Source: Akkermansia muciniphila | GTDB taxonomy: Bacteria > Verrucomicrobiota > Verrucomicrobiia > Verrucomicrobiales > Akkermansiaceae | DNA: 32,843 bases | Assembly (NCBI GenBank): GCA_945862285.1 | Contig: CAMAYN010000020.1 | Span: forward strand, 1 to 32,843 | Reading direction: 5' to 3' | Shown here: positions 1-7,119 of the stretch, piece after piece | Numbering within the stretch: the stretch's first letter is position 1 | How the letters are laid out: each line of letters opens with the position of its first letter | Notes under the pieces: generated by a model | Databases searched by the model: none | Told to the model about the DNA's origin: nothing | The model's input: only the letters and a program-made list of their open reading frames with translations | Program-made: the position numbers and the translations under genes

Positions 1-299
1 TGATTCATTTTTCCAGCTTGCAGAGAGGTTTGTCTCGTAAAATCTCAGCATTGGAAAGAAGCAATTCTGAGAATCTTTTCAGCAACTACAGACGAAATCG
101 ACCCAGGACTCGGTTCGTTTGTCGTGAGAGATTGTCTATTTTTCTCTGATGGTAAACGAGAGGAAAGTGCCATTTTCTTTGCTGAATTTGCCTTCGATTT
201 GAAGTGTGAAAGCCGCATCGCTGTTGATGGCGACAGTAAGAGTGCGCTGTGGTTTTCTTGGGCTTGGCACTTGAATCGTGCCGCCACGCTCTACGGAAC
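1..299. other. unresolved flank, possible gene remnant on + strand
   Basis: No gene could be assigned with confidence. The + strand frame beginning at base 4 stays open to 351 and, between about 40 and 290, has coding-like codons (many G-starting codons such as GAA, GAT, GCC, GTT). It has no ATG; the only common alternative start is GTG at 124, and a TGA sits at 1-3 in the same frame. The second + frame reads twelve open codons from base 2 and stops at 38-40, which could be the tail of an upstream gene. The pattern would fit a frameshifted or degraded gene convergent with crtO and overlapping its last ~50 bases. I do not recognise the translated product. Confidence 0.25.
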
Positions 300-773
300 T
301 TATTTTTTGGTGGTTCGATCGAGGATTTTCCTCAGGCGAATGCGGTTGTAGCGTTGGGCGAGGATGCAGGGGAGGTTGGCGAGTAGCGCATAACAGACCA
401 TGACAATGTCGGCCCAGAGGGGATTCCAGAGAAAAAAGACCGGGGCGCAGGCGATGGCTGTCCAATGGCAGAGTTCGCCGCGCCAGGTTTCTTGGATGAA
501 TCGTTGCAGGTATTCTGGCTCGGTGCTTTCTAGCTTGCCTTTGGCAAAGCCGTTGCTCATCCATGAGGCCCCATCAGGGAGGCGGTCTTTCCATTTTTTT
601 ACAGAGAATAAATGATCGTAGATCGTGCCATTTTTTTCCCATTTTCGCGTTTTGGGAGCCGTGAACCAGGAGAGGGGGAATTCTGTGAAGAGCCATGCGA
701 GCGGCAATTGAATGATGGGCCAGCCGATGAGGTTCAGGATGACGACGATAGAAATGGGAAGGTCAATCAGCAT
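300..773 (-). CDS. crtO: CrtO-like glycosyl-carotenoid acyltransferase
   Basis: Predicted glycosyl-4,4'-diaponeurosporenoate acyltransferase, the last step of staphyloxanthin-type synthesis, which esterifies a fatty acid to the sugar of a C30 carotenoid glycoside at the membrane. The 157 residues match the usual CrtO length (~165). The blocks shared with the Staphylococcus protein are VKKWKDRLPDG (58-68), ETWRGELCHW (95-104) and a C-terminal YALLANLP..AQRYNRIRL stretch (128-147). Hydrophobic segments lie at about 5-30 and 104-140. The frame extends upstream to 944, but ATG at 773 is chosen because the protein family begins there and it overlaps the crtQ stop by 11 bases, implying coupled translation. 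It is the last gene of the minus-strand operon TPR-crtP-crtQ-crtO. Confidence 0.9.
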   Translation of the reverse strand: MLIDLPISIVVILNLIGWPIIQLPLAWLFTEFPLSWFTAPKTRKWEKNGTIYDHLFSVKKWKDRLPDGASWMSNGFAKGKLESTEPEYLQRFIQETWRGELCHWTAIACAPVFFLWNPLWADIVMVCYALLANLPCILAQRYNRIRLRKILDRTTKK

Positions 774-1794
774 GGATGTCGCGTCCTTTCCATTGGACTG
801 TTTTTCCTGACTTGGTTTTTGCCCTCGCAAAGAGGCCGAAGAAAAATACCAGCGGCACTGGGTAGAGGATGAGCAGCAGAGTGCTAAATGAGCCGATGGC
901 GCGGGCGATCCAGAGGAGTTGCCACACGCAGAGGATGTAGGCACCGCCCCAAGTCCATGTGTTTTCTCCTTTCAGCAACATCATGGGCGGCATCATGAGA
1001 CCGATCATCCACGTGATGACGAGGAACATTTTCAGCGGTGGGGTGCCGCCGGCACCTGCGGCAAAGCCTTTTGTCCAGCCCTCGATGAGCGATGGCAGAC
1101 CTTGCGGGTACATGCGAAAGGAGAAAATCCCTTTGCCGATGATGCTGGTGACGGGGATACTGGCTTCGCGAAATTTTTGGGCCAGGCGGAAATTTTCTAG
1201 CACATTTCCTTTCACGGCTTCGTGACCACCGGCGATGTGGTAATTTGTTTTGGTGACGAAGAGGAGCTGTCCTAATAGGCCGTGGGGGACGGTACCAGCG
1301 ATCATGCTGAGATTAAAAAATAAGGAGAGATCTTCGTAAGGTTTTTCTACGGCGTGGTAGGGCGCGATGGATACGGCTCCTTTGTGGCGCAATTGCATAA
1401 CGGACTCGAGGCCGCTGGGCTCGAACCAAGTATCGGCATCGACGAAAAGCAGGTGAGTGCCGCTGGCCTTAAGTGCGCCTTGGTGACAGGCCCAGGTTTT
1501 TCCGCGCCAGCCTTCCGGCAAGGGCGGTGGGGCAATCACGGTGGCACCGAATTGTTTGGCGATGGCGGCGGTACCGTCCGTGGAGCCATCATCGACGACG
1601 ATGACTTCGTGGGCGCGAATGGTCTGCGCGCGAATGGATTTGAGGAGTTTGGGGATGTTATGCGCCTCGTTGCGGGCGGGGATGATGATGCTGATTTTTT
1701 CCGCAGAAGGCATGACGGTAGCGGTTTTCGGCCTTCGCCAAAAATACGCTAGCACCCAGCCCGCGCCCCAGAGAGCGACGAAAACAAAAATCAT
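763..1794 (-). CDS. crtQ: CrtQ-like C30 carotenoate glycosyltransferase
   Basis: Family 2 (GT-A) membrane glycosyltransferase resembling 4,4'-diaponeurosporenoate glycosyltransferase, which attaches a sugar to the carotenoid carboxyl group. An N-terminal membrane segment spans residues 1-18. The nucleotide-sugar fold shows SIIIPARNE (35-43), VVDDGSTDGT (66-75) and the metal-binding DAD at 119-121. Hydrophobic segments cover roughly 250-325. Length is 343 residues from ATG at 1794, which overlaps the crtP stop as ATGA; an in-frame ATG at 1806 is an alternative start. The gene lies between crtP and crtO with overlaps at both ends, so its role is supported by sequence and by context. The sugar transferred cannot be read from the sequence. 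Confidence 0.88.
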   Translation of the reverse strand: MIFVFVALWGAGWVLAYFWRRPKTATVMPSAEKISIIIPARNEAHNIPKLLKSIRAQTIRAHEVIVVDDGSTDGTAAIAKQFGATVIAPPPLPEGWRGKTWACHQGALKASGTHLLFVDADTWFEPSGLESVMQLRHKGAVSIAPYHAVEKPYEDLSLFFNLSMIAGTVPHGLLGQLLFVTKTNYHIAGGHEAVKGNVLENFRLAQKFREASIPVTSIIGKGIFSFRMYPQGLPSLIEGWTKGFAAGAGGTPPLKMFLVITWMIGLMMPPMMLLKGENTWTWGGAYILCVWQLLWIARAIGSFSTLLLILYPVPLVFFFGLFARAKTKSGKTVQWKGRDIHAD

Positions 1795-3269
1795 GATTTG
1801 TCCCATGCGACGACACTTTTCGCTACGTTTTGCCCGCAAAGAACGACCATTGGCATGCCGCCACCGGGGTTGACGGAGCCGCCTACGAAGAAGAGGTTCG
1901 GGTATTTGGTGCTCTGCTTGGGCGCTTTGAAGGCAAGGTTTTTGAATCGATCACTGACCACGCCGTAGATGGAGCCTTTGTTTGAGCCGTATTGCTCGCG
2001 GATATCGAGTGGTGTCCAGCAATGTTCAAAGACGACGTGTTTGCGGAGGTCGGTGAGCCCCATGCGTTCGAGTTTGTCGAGCACGCGATCTTTGAATGCC
2101 ATGTAATCCTCGTGCGTGAGCGGATTCTCGTCGTCGATGTGTGGGATGTGAGGGAGGATTTTCAAGCAGTCGCAGCCTTCGGGGGCAACGGTGGGGTCGG
2201 TGCGGGAGGCGGCGACGAGGTAGATGGTGGGGTCTGGCGGGAGTTGGCGTTTGCGGAAGACGGTGTGAAAATGTTCTTTTTGGTGATCGGAGAAAAAGAA
2301 ATTGTGATGGGCGAGTTGGGGGTATTTGCGGTCGAGGCCAAGTTCTAGCACTAAACCAGAGCAGGAGGGCTCGTATTTTTCTAGGCTCTTCATAAGTTCG
2401 TCATCTTCTTGGAGCAGTTTCTCGTAGGCGGGAATGACTTCCATGTTTGAGACGATGATGTCGGCAGGGTGCTGGCTGCCATCGGCGGTGACGATGCCGG
2501 TGACTTTGCCGTTTTCTTTGGTGATGGAAGTGACGGAACTATTGAGGCAAATTTTCACGCCGAGTTCGTCCATGAGGCGTTGCAGGCCGAGGGCGATATT
2601 GTAAAGCCCGCCATCGACGTACCACAGGTCGTAACGGAACTGGATGGTGGCCATGCAGTTCATAAAAGCGGGCGAGTGGTAGGCGGAGGAGCCGACGTAT
2701 TTGATGAAATAGTCGAAAATATCCTGCATGTGGCGGGTTTTGAGATGTTTTTTCACGCCGCCGTGCATGGAGCGAAAGAGATCGAATTTCAGGAATTTGC
2801 TGAGTCCGTAGAACTCGCGAAATGCCGTTGCGTTATCGAGGCCTTTTTCGAAATACCCCGCGTTGACGAGGTCGTAGAGATCGGCAGAGTATTTGAGGAA
2901 ACTTTCGACGTTTTTTGGGTCTTCTCCAACTTTTTGCGCTTCGGCGGCCATGACCTTGGGATCGGGATCGAGATCGACGACTTTTCCGTCTTCAAAAAAA
3001 TTCCGCCAATGGGGACGGAGCGCACGTATGGGGATGTAGTCGGCCATTTTTTTTCCGGAACGTTCAAAGAGTCGTTCAAAAAGATGCGGCAGAGTGAGAA
3101 TGGAAGGGCCGAGATCGAAGGTGTAACCTTGTGCGTTGAGGACGTTGAGTTTGCCGCCGATTTTGGCATTTTTTTCGTGGATGGTGACATCGTATCCTTC
3201 TTGCGCGAGTGAGATGGCAGCGGAGATGCCGCCGAGACCTGAACCGATGATGATGACGCGTTTTGACAT
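1791..3269 (-). CDS. crtP: CrtP-like 4,4'-diaponeurosporene oxygenase
   Basis: FAD-dependent carotenoid oxidase of the CrtI/CrtN/CrtP family, 492 residues. It begins with a dinucleotide-binding loop (VIIIGSGLGG, 5-14) and an acidic strand end (IHEKNAKIGGK), and ends with the family motif FFVGGSVNPGGGMP. Within the family it resembles Staphylococcus CrtP rather than CrtN: FDLGPSILTLP, YFIKYVGSSAY, LWYVDGG, ISNMEVIPAYE-like VSNMEVIPAYE, YPQLAHHNFFFS, LPHIPHI and RMGLTDLRKH all have close counterparts there. CrtP oxidises the terminal methyl group of C30 carotenoids to an aldehyde. The open frame extends to 3536, but that extension overlaps the TPR gene and is not family-like; the start at 3269 directly precedes the FAD loop and lies 22 bases after the TPR stop. 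Confidence 0.92.
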   Translation of the reverse strand: MSKRVIIIGSGLGGISAAISLAQEGYDVTIHEKNAKIGGKLNVLNAQGYTFDLGPSILTLPHLFERLFERSGKKMADYIPIRALRPHWRNFFEDGKVVDLDPDPKVMAAEAQKVGEDPKNVESFLKYSADLYDLVNAGYFEKGLDNATAFREFYGLSKFLKFDLFRSMHGGVKKHLKTRHMQDIFDYFIKYVGSSAYHSPAFMNCMATIQFRYDLWYVDGGLYNIALGLQRLMDELGVKICLNSSVTSITKENGKVTGIVTADGSQHPADIIVSNMEVIPAYEKLLQEDDELMKSLEKYEPSCSGLVLELGLDRKYPQLAHHNFFFSDHQKEHFHTVFRKRQLPPDPTIYLVAASRTDPTVAPEGCDCLKILPHIPHIDDENPLTHEDYMAFKDRVLDKLERMGLTDLRKHVVFEHCWTPLDIREQYGSNKGSIYGVVSDRFKNLAFKAPKQSTKYPNLFFVGGSVNPGGGMPMVVLCGQNVAKSVVAWDKS

Positions 3270-3291
3270 GTGGTGGTGGATGATGGATGAA

Positions 3292-4041
3292 TTATTTGAG
3301 GCGTTCGAGAGCAGCTTTCGCGGTATGATCAGAGGGATGGAGAGTGATAGCTTTTTGGTAGTAGGATTTCGCTTCTTTGGGCATTTGCAGGGATTCGTAA
3401 GTGCGAGCGATGAAGGTGAGGCATGCGGAGTGACCCCATCGATGGTCGAGAGGTTGCGACTTGATTTTTGCCTCAGCTTGGAAAAGTTTTTCGGCGGCGA
3501 GCAGGGAGGTGAGTGCCTCGTGGCGCGATGCATCATCCTTGGCAGTGTGGAATAAGCCTGCGCCGATGAGGTAGCGCACGCGCGGATTGGATGGGCCGTG
3601 CTGGAGTGCTGCTTTTTTGTGCTTCATCACCGATGAGCCGAAACGAATGGCAGAAATCGGCGATGCCTGGATTTTCATGCCGTAGATGGTAGAGAGAATC
3701 GCGTGCGCCTCGGGATTCACGGGTTGGATTTTTATCGCGAGTTCTAAGGCTTGGATGGCGCCGTCCATGGCATTTTTGGCGGCGTTTGGATCGTTGATGG
3801 ATTGTTTTTGGAGAATTTCGTGGAATCGAGCCACGCCGAGCCATGTGGGATGGACAGATGAAGCCGGGTTTGCGACTTTCGCTTTATCGAACGAATCCGC
3901 AGCCTTGACAAAGCCTGCATGATCCCATTTTTGGTAGGCGGAAGTAAATTCAGCGATGCCAGATTGGGTAAGTTGATCCGCCGCAGGATTAGCGACAGCG
4001 AGATGCGCGCTAACCAAGAGAATCAAGAGTTTACCAATCAT
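3292..4041 (-). CDS. secreted tetratricopeptide-repeat protein
   Basis: First gene of the minus-strand carotenoid operon, 249 residues from ATG at 4041. A signal peptide is visible (MIGKLLILLVSAHLAVA, cleavage near 17-18), so the protein is likely periplasmic. The rest is helical with TPR-type spacing; the clearest units are around AIQALELAIKIQPVNPEAH and the last one, PKEAKSYYQKAITLHPSDH. No catalytic motif is visible. The frame runs upstream to 4374, but that stretch overlaps the divergent aldH and lacks the signal sequence at its start. The 22-base gap to crtP suggests cotranscription. A role as a scaffold for the pigment enzymes is inference only. Confidence 0.8.
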   Translation of the reverse strand: MIGKLLILLVSAHLAVANPAADQLTQSGIAEFTSAYQKWDHAGFVKAADSFDKAKVANPASSVHPTWLGVARFHEILQKQSINDPNAAKNAMDGAIQALELAIKIQPVNPEAHAILSTIYGMKIQASPISAIRFGSSVMKHKKAALQHGPSNPRVRYLIGAGLFHTAKDDASRHEALTSLLAAEKLFQAEAKIKSQPLDHRWGHSACLTFIARTYESLQMPKEAKSYYQKAITLHPSDHTAKAALERLK

Positions 4042-4052
4042 TTGTTGACCAC

Positions 4053-4080
4053 AATCTAAACCAAGACAACATTGCCGCAA
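4053..4080 (-). promoter_or_regulatory. candidate promoter of the TPR-crtPQO operon
   Basis: In the 47-base gap between the divergent TPR and aldH genes the minus strand has a -35-like TTGCGG (4080-4075), a 16-base spacer and a -10-like TAGATT (4058-4053), about a dozen bases before the TPR ATG. The match to sigma-70 consensus is only moderate. Confidence 0.3.
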
Positions 4081-4088
4081 GAATAAAT

Positions 4089-5465
4089 ATGAATCTTTCC
4101 TCCATTCTGGCTGATCAGAAGCGCACATTTCACTCGGGAGTGACGATGAATTATGAGTTTCGCCGCAAGTTGTTGGCGACTTTGGCCAAATTACTAGAGT
4201 CGAACGAGTCGGCGATTCTCGATGCATTGTTTCTGGATTTGCGAAAAAATCCGCAGGAAGCCTACGCATCAGAATTGGGTTTCGTAGCAGCGGAAATTCG
4301 GCATGCGATGAGCAAACTTCGCTCGTGGATGAAACCTGAAGTGCGCAGGACACCGTGGATGGCATGGCCGGCAAAAAGTGCGATTCGCCCGCAGCCCTAC
4401 GGCGTGGTGTTGATCATCGGGCCGTGGAATTATCCTTTGGCGTTATTATTGTCGCCGCTGGTCGGCGCGATTGCTGCGGGAAATTGTGCGGTCTTGAAGC
4501 CCTCCGAGTTCGCACCGCACACGAGTGAATTGCTGACGCGGTTGATCGGCGAGGCATTTCCGCATGATGTCATCGCGATTGTTCCGGGAGGGCGTGAGAT
4601 TTCAGAGGAATTGTTAGAAATGTCTTTCGATAAAATTTTTTTTACAGGAAGCACGGAAATTGGACGAAAAGTCATGCAGGCCGCGGCGCAAAAGCTCACA
4701 CCTGTAATTTTGGAACTGGGCGGAAAATGCCCGTGCATTGTTTGTGATGATGCGCCACTGGAAATCGCGGCACGGCGCATCGTTTGGGGGAAATTTCTTA
4801 ATGCAGGACAAACCTGTGTGGCACCAGATTACGTGTTGGTTGATGCGAGGATTCGTGAGAAATTCATCGATGTTTTGAAGATTACCATCAAACAGTTTTT
4901 CGGCGAGAATCCAAAACAAAGCACCGACTACGGGCGCATCATTAATGCACGGCATTTCGCACGGATTGCGGCATATCTTACCGAAGGTGAGATCATTTAT
5001 GGAGGTGAAAAAGACGAAAGTGATTTATTTCTTTCACCCACACTACTCATGCCAAATGAGGAAAATGCGTCCGTGATGCGTGAGGAAGTTTTTGGCCCGA
5101 TTTTACCCATCGTGGCGTTTTCTGATCTGAATGATGTTTTGAAAAAATGGCAAAATCTTCCTAAACCACTGGCTCTCTATCTATTCACGTGCGACAAAGA
5201 AATCCAAGAGCGAGTTCTAGCAAATACGCAATCGGGAGGCGTATGCATCAATGATACAGTCATGCAGATCCTCGGACGCGACCTCCCTTTTGGTGGGGTT
5301 GGCGAGAGCGGCATGGGCCAATATCATGGAAAAGCTTCCTTCGATTGTTTTTCCCACCCGCGAACTGTCATGATCCGCTCCACGGCATTCGATCCCGCTT
5401 TTCGCTATCCGCCGATGAAAACTTCGCTTGCTGCCTTGAAAAGGATTTTGCGCTATTTTGGGTAG
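4089..5465 (+). CDS. aldH: AldH-like carotenoid aldehyde dehydrogenase
   Basis: NAD(P)-dependent aldehyde dehydrogenase of the short ALDH3-like type, 458 residues. Catalytic landmarks are N114 in GPWNYP, E209 in ILELGGK and the nucleophile C243 in NAGQTCVAPDY; the FGGVGESGMGQYHG block lies near the C terminus. The overall pattern (GKFLNAGQTCVAPDYVLV, DYGRIINARH, FGPILPI, LPFGGVG) is that of the Staphylococcus AldH that oxidises 4,4'-diaponeurosporenal to the acid, the step between CrtP and CrtQ. Divergent position next to the crtPQO operon supports this function, although related ALDH3 enzymes act on fatty aldehydes and that is the main alternative. ATG at 4146 is a possible shorter start. 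Confidence 0.85.
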   Translation: MNLSSILADQKRTFHSGVTMNYEFRRKLLATLAKLLESNESAILDALFLDLRKNPQEAYASELGFVAAEIRHAMSKLRSWMKPEVRRTPWMAWPAKSAIRPQPYGVVLIIGPWNYPLALLLSPLVGAIAAGNCAVLKPSEFAPHTSELLTRLIGEAFPHDVIAIVPGGREISEELLEMSFDKIFFTGSTEIGRKVMQAAAQKLTPVILELGGKCPCIVCDDAPLEIAARRIVWGKFLNAGQTCVAPDYVLVDARIREKFIDVLKITIKQFFGENPKQSTDYGRIINARHFARIAAYLTEGEIIYGGEKDESDLFLSPTLLMPNEENASVMREEVFGPILPIVAFSDLNDVLKKWQNLPKPLALYLFTCDKEIQERVLANTQSGGVCINDTVMQILGRDLPFGGVGESGMGQYHGKASFDCFSHPRTVMIRSTAFDPAFRYPPMKTSLAALKRILRYFG

Positions 5466-5513
5466 AGTCAAATCTTGGTTGACGACAATCGATAGCCATT
5501 CTAGCTTACTTGC

Positions 5514-6167
5514 ATGAAACGACTAGCGTATTTGAGCATGAGCATGAGTTTGGCAAACACCGCGCTAGCTGGTGAGAAGGTGGTTTTCGTGCATGGGATA
5601 TTTGAAAAAGGCCACAGCTTCATTCCTATGAAGAAAAAAATGGAAGCAAAGGGTTGCGAATGCCTCATTCCAGCTTTGAAGCCTGCTGATGCTCGTTCAG
5701 GGATTGAGACCTTAGCGGCGCAACTCAAAAAAGAAATCAACGCAAAATGGGGCGAACATGAGAATATCCACATTGTTGCACACAGCATGGGAGGATTGGT
5801 TTCTCGCTATTATTTGCAGGAGCTTGGCGGGCACTTGCGCTGCAACAGCTTCACCACGATGGGGACGCCGCACCACGGAACAATTGCGGCGCACTTTTAC
5901 CCTGGAAAAGGTGCGTGGCAAATGCGCCCCGGCAGTGAATTTCTCCAACAGTTAGAAAAGAGCGAAGATCGGCTCATAGGCATTTCTCTTCATTCTTTTC
6001 GCACTCCATTTGATTTGATCATTTTACCGTCGAAGAGTTCGCATTGGAAAATCGCAGAAAATCACATCGTGTATGCGCCTGCTCACCCTCTCGTGATGCA
6101 CACTCCTCGTGTGCAGCGGAAAATCATCGAAACTGTTCAAACATATTCTGGCCAAAGTGCGAAGTAA
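5514..6167 (+). CDS. secreted lipase-like alpha/beta hydrolase
   Basis: 217 residues with an N-terminal export signal (MKRLAYLSMSMSLANTALA). The oxyanion region is VVFVHGIF (23-30) and the nucleophile elbow is AHSMGG with S91, followed by LVSRYY, typical of PGAP1/class 2 lipase-like hydrolases. A second conserved stretch, FTTMGTPHHGT, is also typical of that group. The catalytic His is probably in the C-terminal APAHPLVMH segment. It likely cleaves an ester in the periplasm or outside the cell; the substrate is unknown. The gene runs convergently into trmO and their coding ends overlap by 31 bases. Confidence 0.75.
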   Translation: MKRLAYLSMSMSLANTALAGEKVVFVHGIFEKGHSFIPMKKKMEAKGCECLIPALKPADARSGIETLAAQLKKEINAKWGEHENIHIVAHSMGGLVSRYYLQELGGHLRCNSFTTMGTPHHGTIAAHFYPGKGAWQMRPGSEFLQQLEKSEDRLIGISLHSFRTPFDLIILPSKSSHWKIAENHIVYAPAHPLVMHTPRVQRKIIETVQTYSGQSAK

Positions 6168-6952
6168 GCAACTTGCGCATCGCGGTCAGCAATCCAAGGC
6201 GCTAGTTTTTCATCCATCAATCGCCCAAGCGGATAGCCAGGTTCCAGATGGGCAATCGTGACCAGTTGATCAGTGACCTGATAGATCGCCCGCCATGGCC
6301 CGCAGCCGATTTCATAAAAACCATTTTCACGTCGTCGAATTCTTCTAGTTCGATGAACTGACGGATCTCTGGATAAGATTTCTTCCACTCGCTGCGAGAA
6401 ATCGACACGCCAATTTTCCTTCAACCAATCGCGTTGATACGCTGCTTTTTCCTCCCAAATGATGGAAAAAATCGCCTCCCCTTCCAGCCATTTTTTTACC
6501 TCGCCTAGCCAACCTTGGCTTTCTTCGGGGAAGCTATCGTATTCGGGAATGTAAGGCTTGATGTCGAAAATCGGTGTTCCGTCCACCAAGTCGCAGGCTC
6601 CGAGATACAAATTCCGTCCTTCGATGCCTAACAAACTCACCGGAGACATACCGACCGGATTCGGTCGATGCGGAGACCGCGTAGCAAACACCCCCCTCCG
6701 CTGCGCAACTCCACGTGGTGGCATGACCATGGGCCGCCATGATTCATTGCGATGAAACCACCAAATCAGCCAAATGCGCGTAAATCCTACTAGATCCTTT
6801 AACCCGCAGATCAGTCTAGGGTCATCGATCATTTCCAAGACATTCGTCTCCTGATTCCCTTCATCCGGTTGATGCAACGCAGAAAATTTCACCCGCTTTT
6901 TGCAACGAAGATAGCCAATCGGCTTTAGTGTTAGTTCGCTTTTTTCACTCAC
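6137..6952 (-). CDS. trmO: TrmO-family tRNA (N6-threonylcarbamoyladenosine37) methyltransferase
   Basis: Resembles TsaA/YaeB/TrmO, the SAM-dependent enzyme that N6-methylates t6A at position 37 of some threonine tRNAs. The start shows the family opening LKPIGYLRC; the central signature is RRGVFATRSPHRPNPVGMS, followed by LLGIEGRNLYLGACDLVDGTPIFDIKPYIP, read here as two adjacent blocks. The last ~100 residues form a less conserved C-terminal domain. At 271 residues it is somewhat longer than E. coli TrmO (about 235). The gene is cytoplasmic, stands alone on the minus strand and overlaps the lipase-like gene tail to tail. Confidence 0.88.
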   Translation of the reverse strand: MSEKSELTLKPIGYLRCKKRVKFSALHQPDEGNQETNVLEMIDDPRLICGLKDLVGFTRIWLIWWFHRNESWRPMVMPPRGVAQRRGVFATRSPHRPNPVGMSPVSLLGIEGRNLYLGACDLVDGTPIFDIKPYIPEYDSFPEESQGWLGEVKKWLEGEAIFSIIWEEKAAYQRDWLKENWRVDFSQRVEEILSRDPSVHRTRRIRRRENGFYEIGCGPWRAIYQVTDQLVTIAHLEPGYPLGRLMDEKLAPWIADRDAQVAYFALWPEYV

Positions 6953-7119
6953 AAGGAAGTTTTTTCAAGAAGATGGATTGCAATCATTGATTCCGTCAAT
7001 CAACAAAGGCAAATTTTATATCCTGAATCTGCAGTGCACTTGATTTACACAAAAGTAAAAATTACAAAGATTCTGCTTTTGCAAATACCCCACTTTGACC
7101 TATCTTATTCCCAAGGGAA

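Noticed and set aside
774-944. 57-residue N-terminal extension of CrtO
   Set aside because: Overlaps the end of crtQ in another frame and has no similarity to CrtO; the family start is at 773.
1420-1440. tRNA T-loop-like GGCTCGAACC
   Set aside because: It lies within crtQ and no cloverleaf can be formed around it.
2469-3212. Long + strand frame of 247 codons
   Set aside because: Lies entirely opposite crtP, which has unambiguous family motifs.
3270-3536. N-terminal extension of CrtP
   Set aside because: The extension overlaps the TPR gene in another frame and precedes the FAD-binding loop, which normally starts the protein.
4042-4374. 111-residue N-terminal extension of the TPR protein
   Set aside because: It would overlap the divergent aldH gene and bury a clear signal peptide inside the protein.
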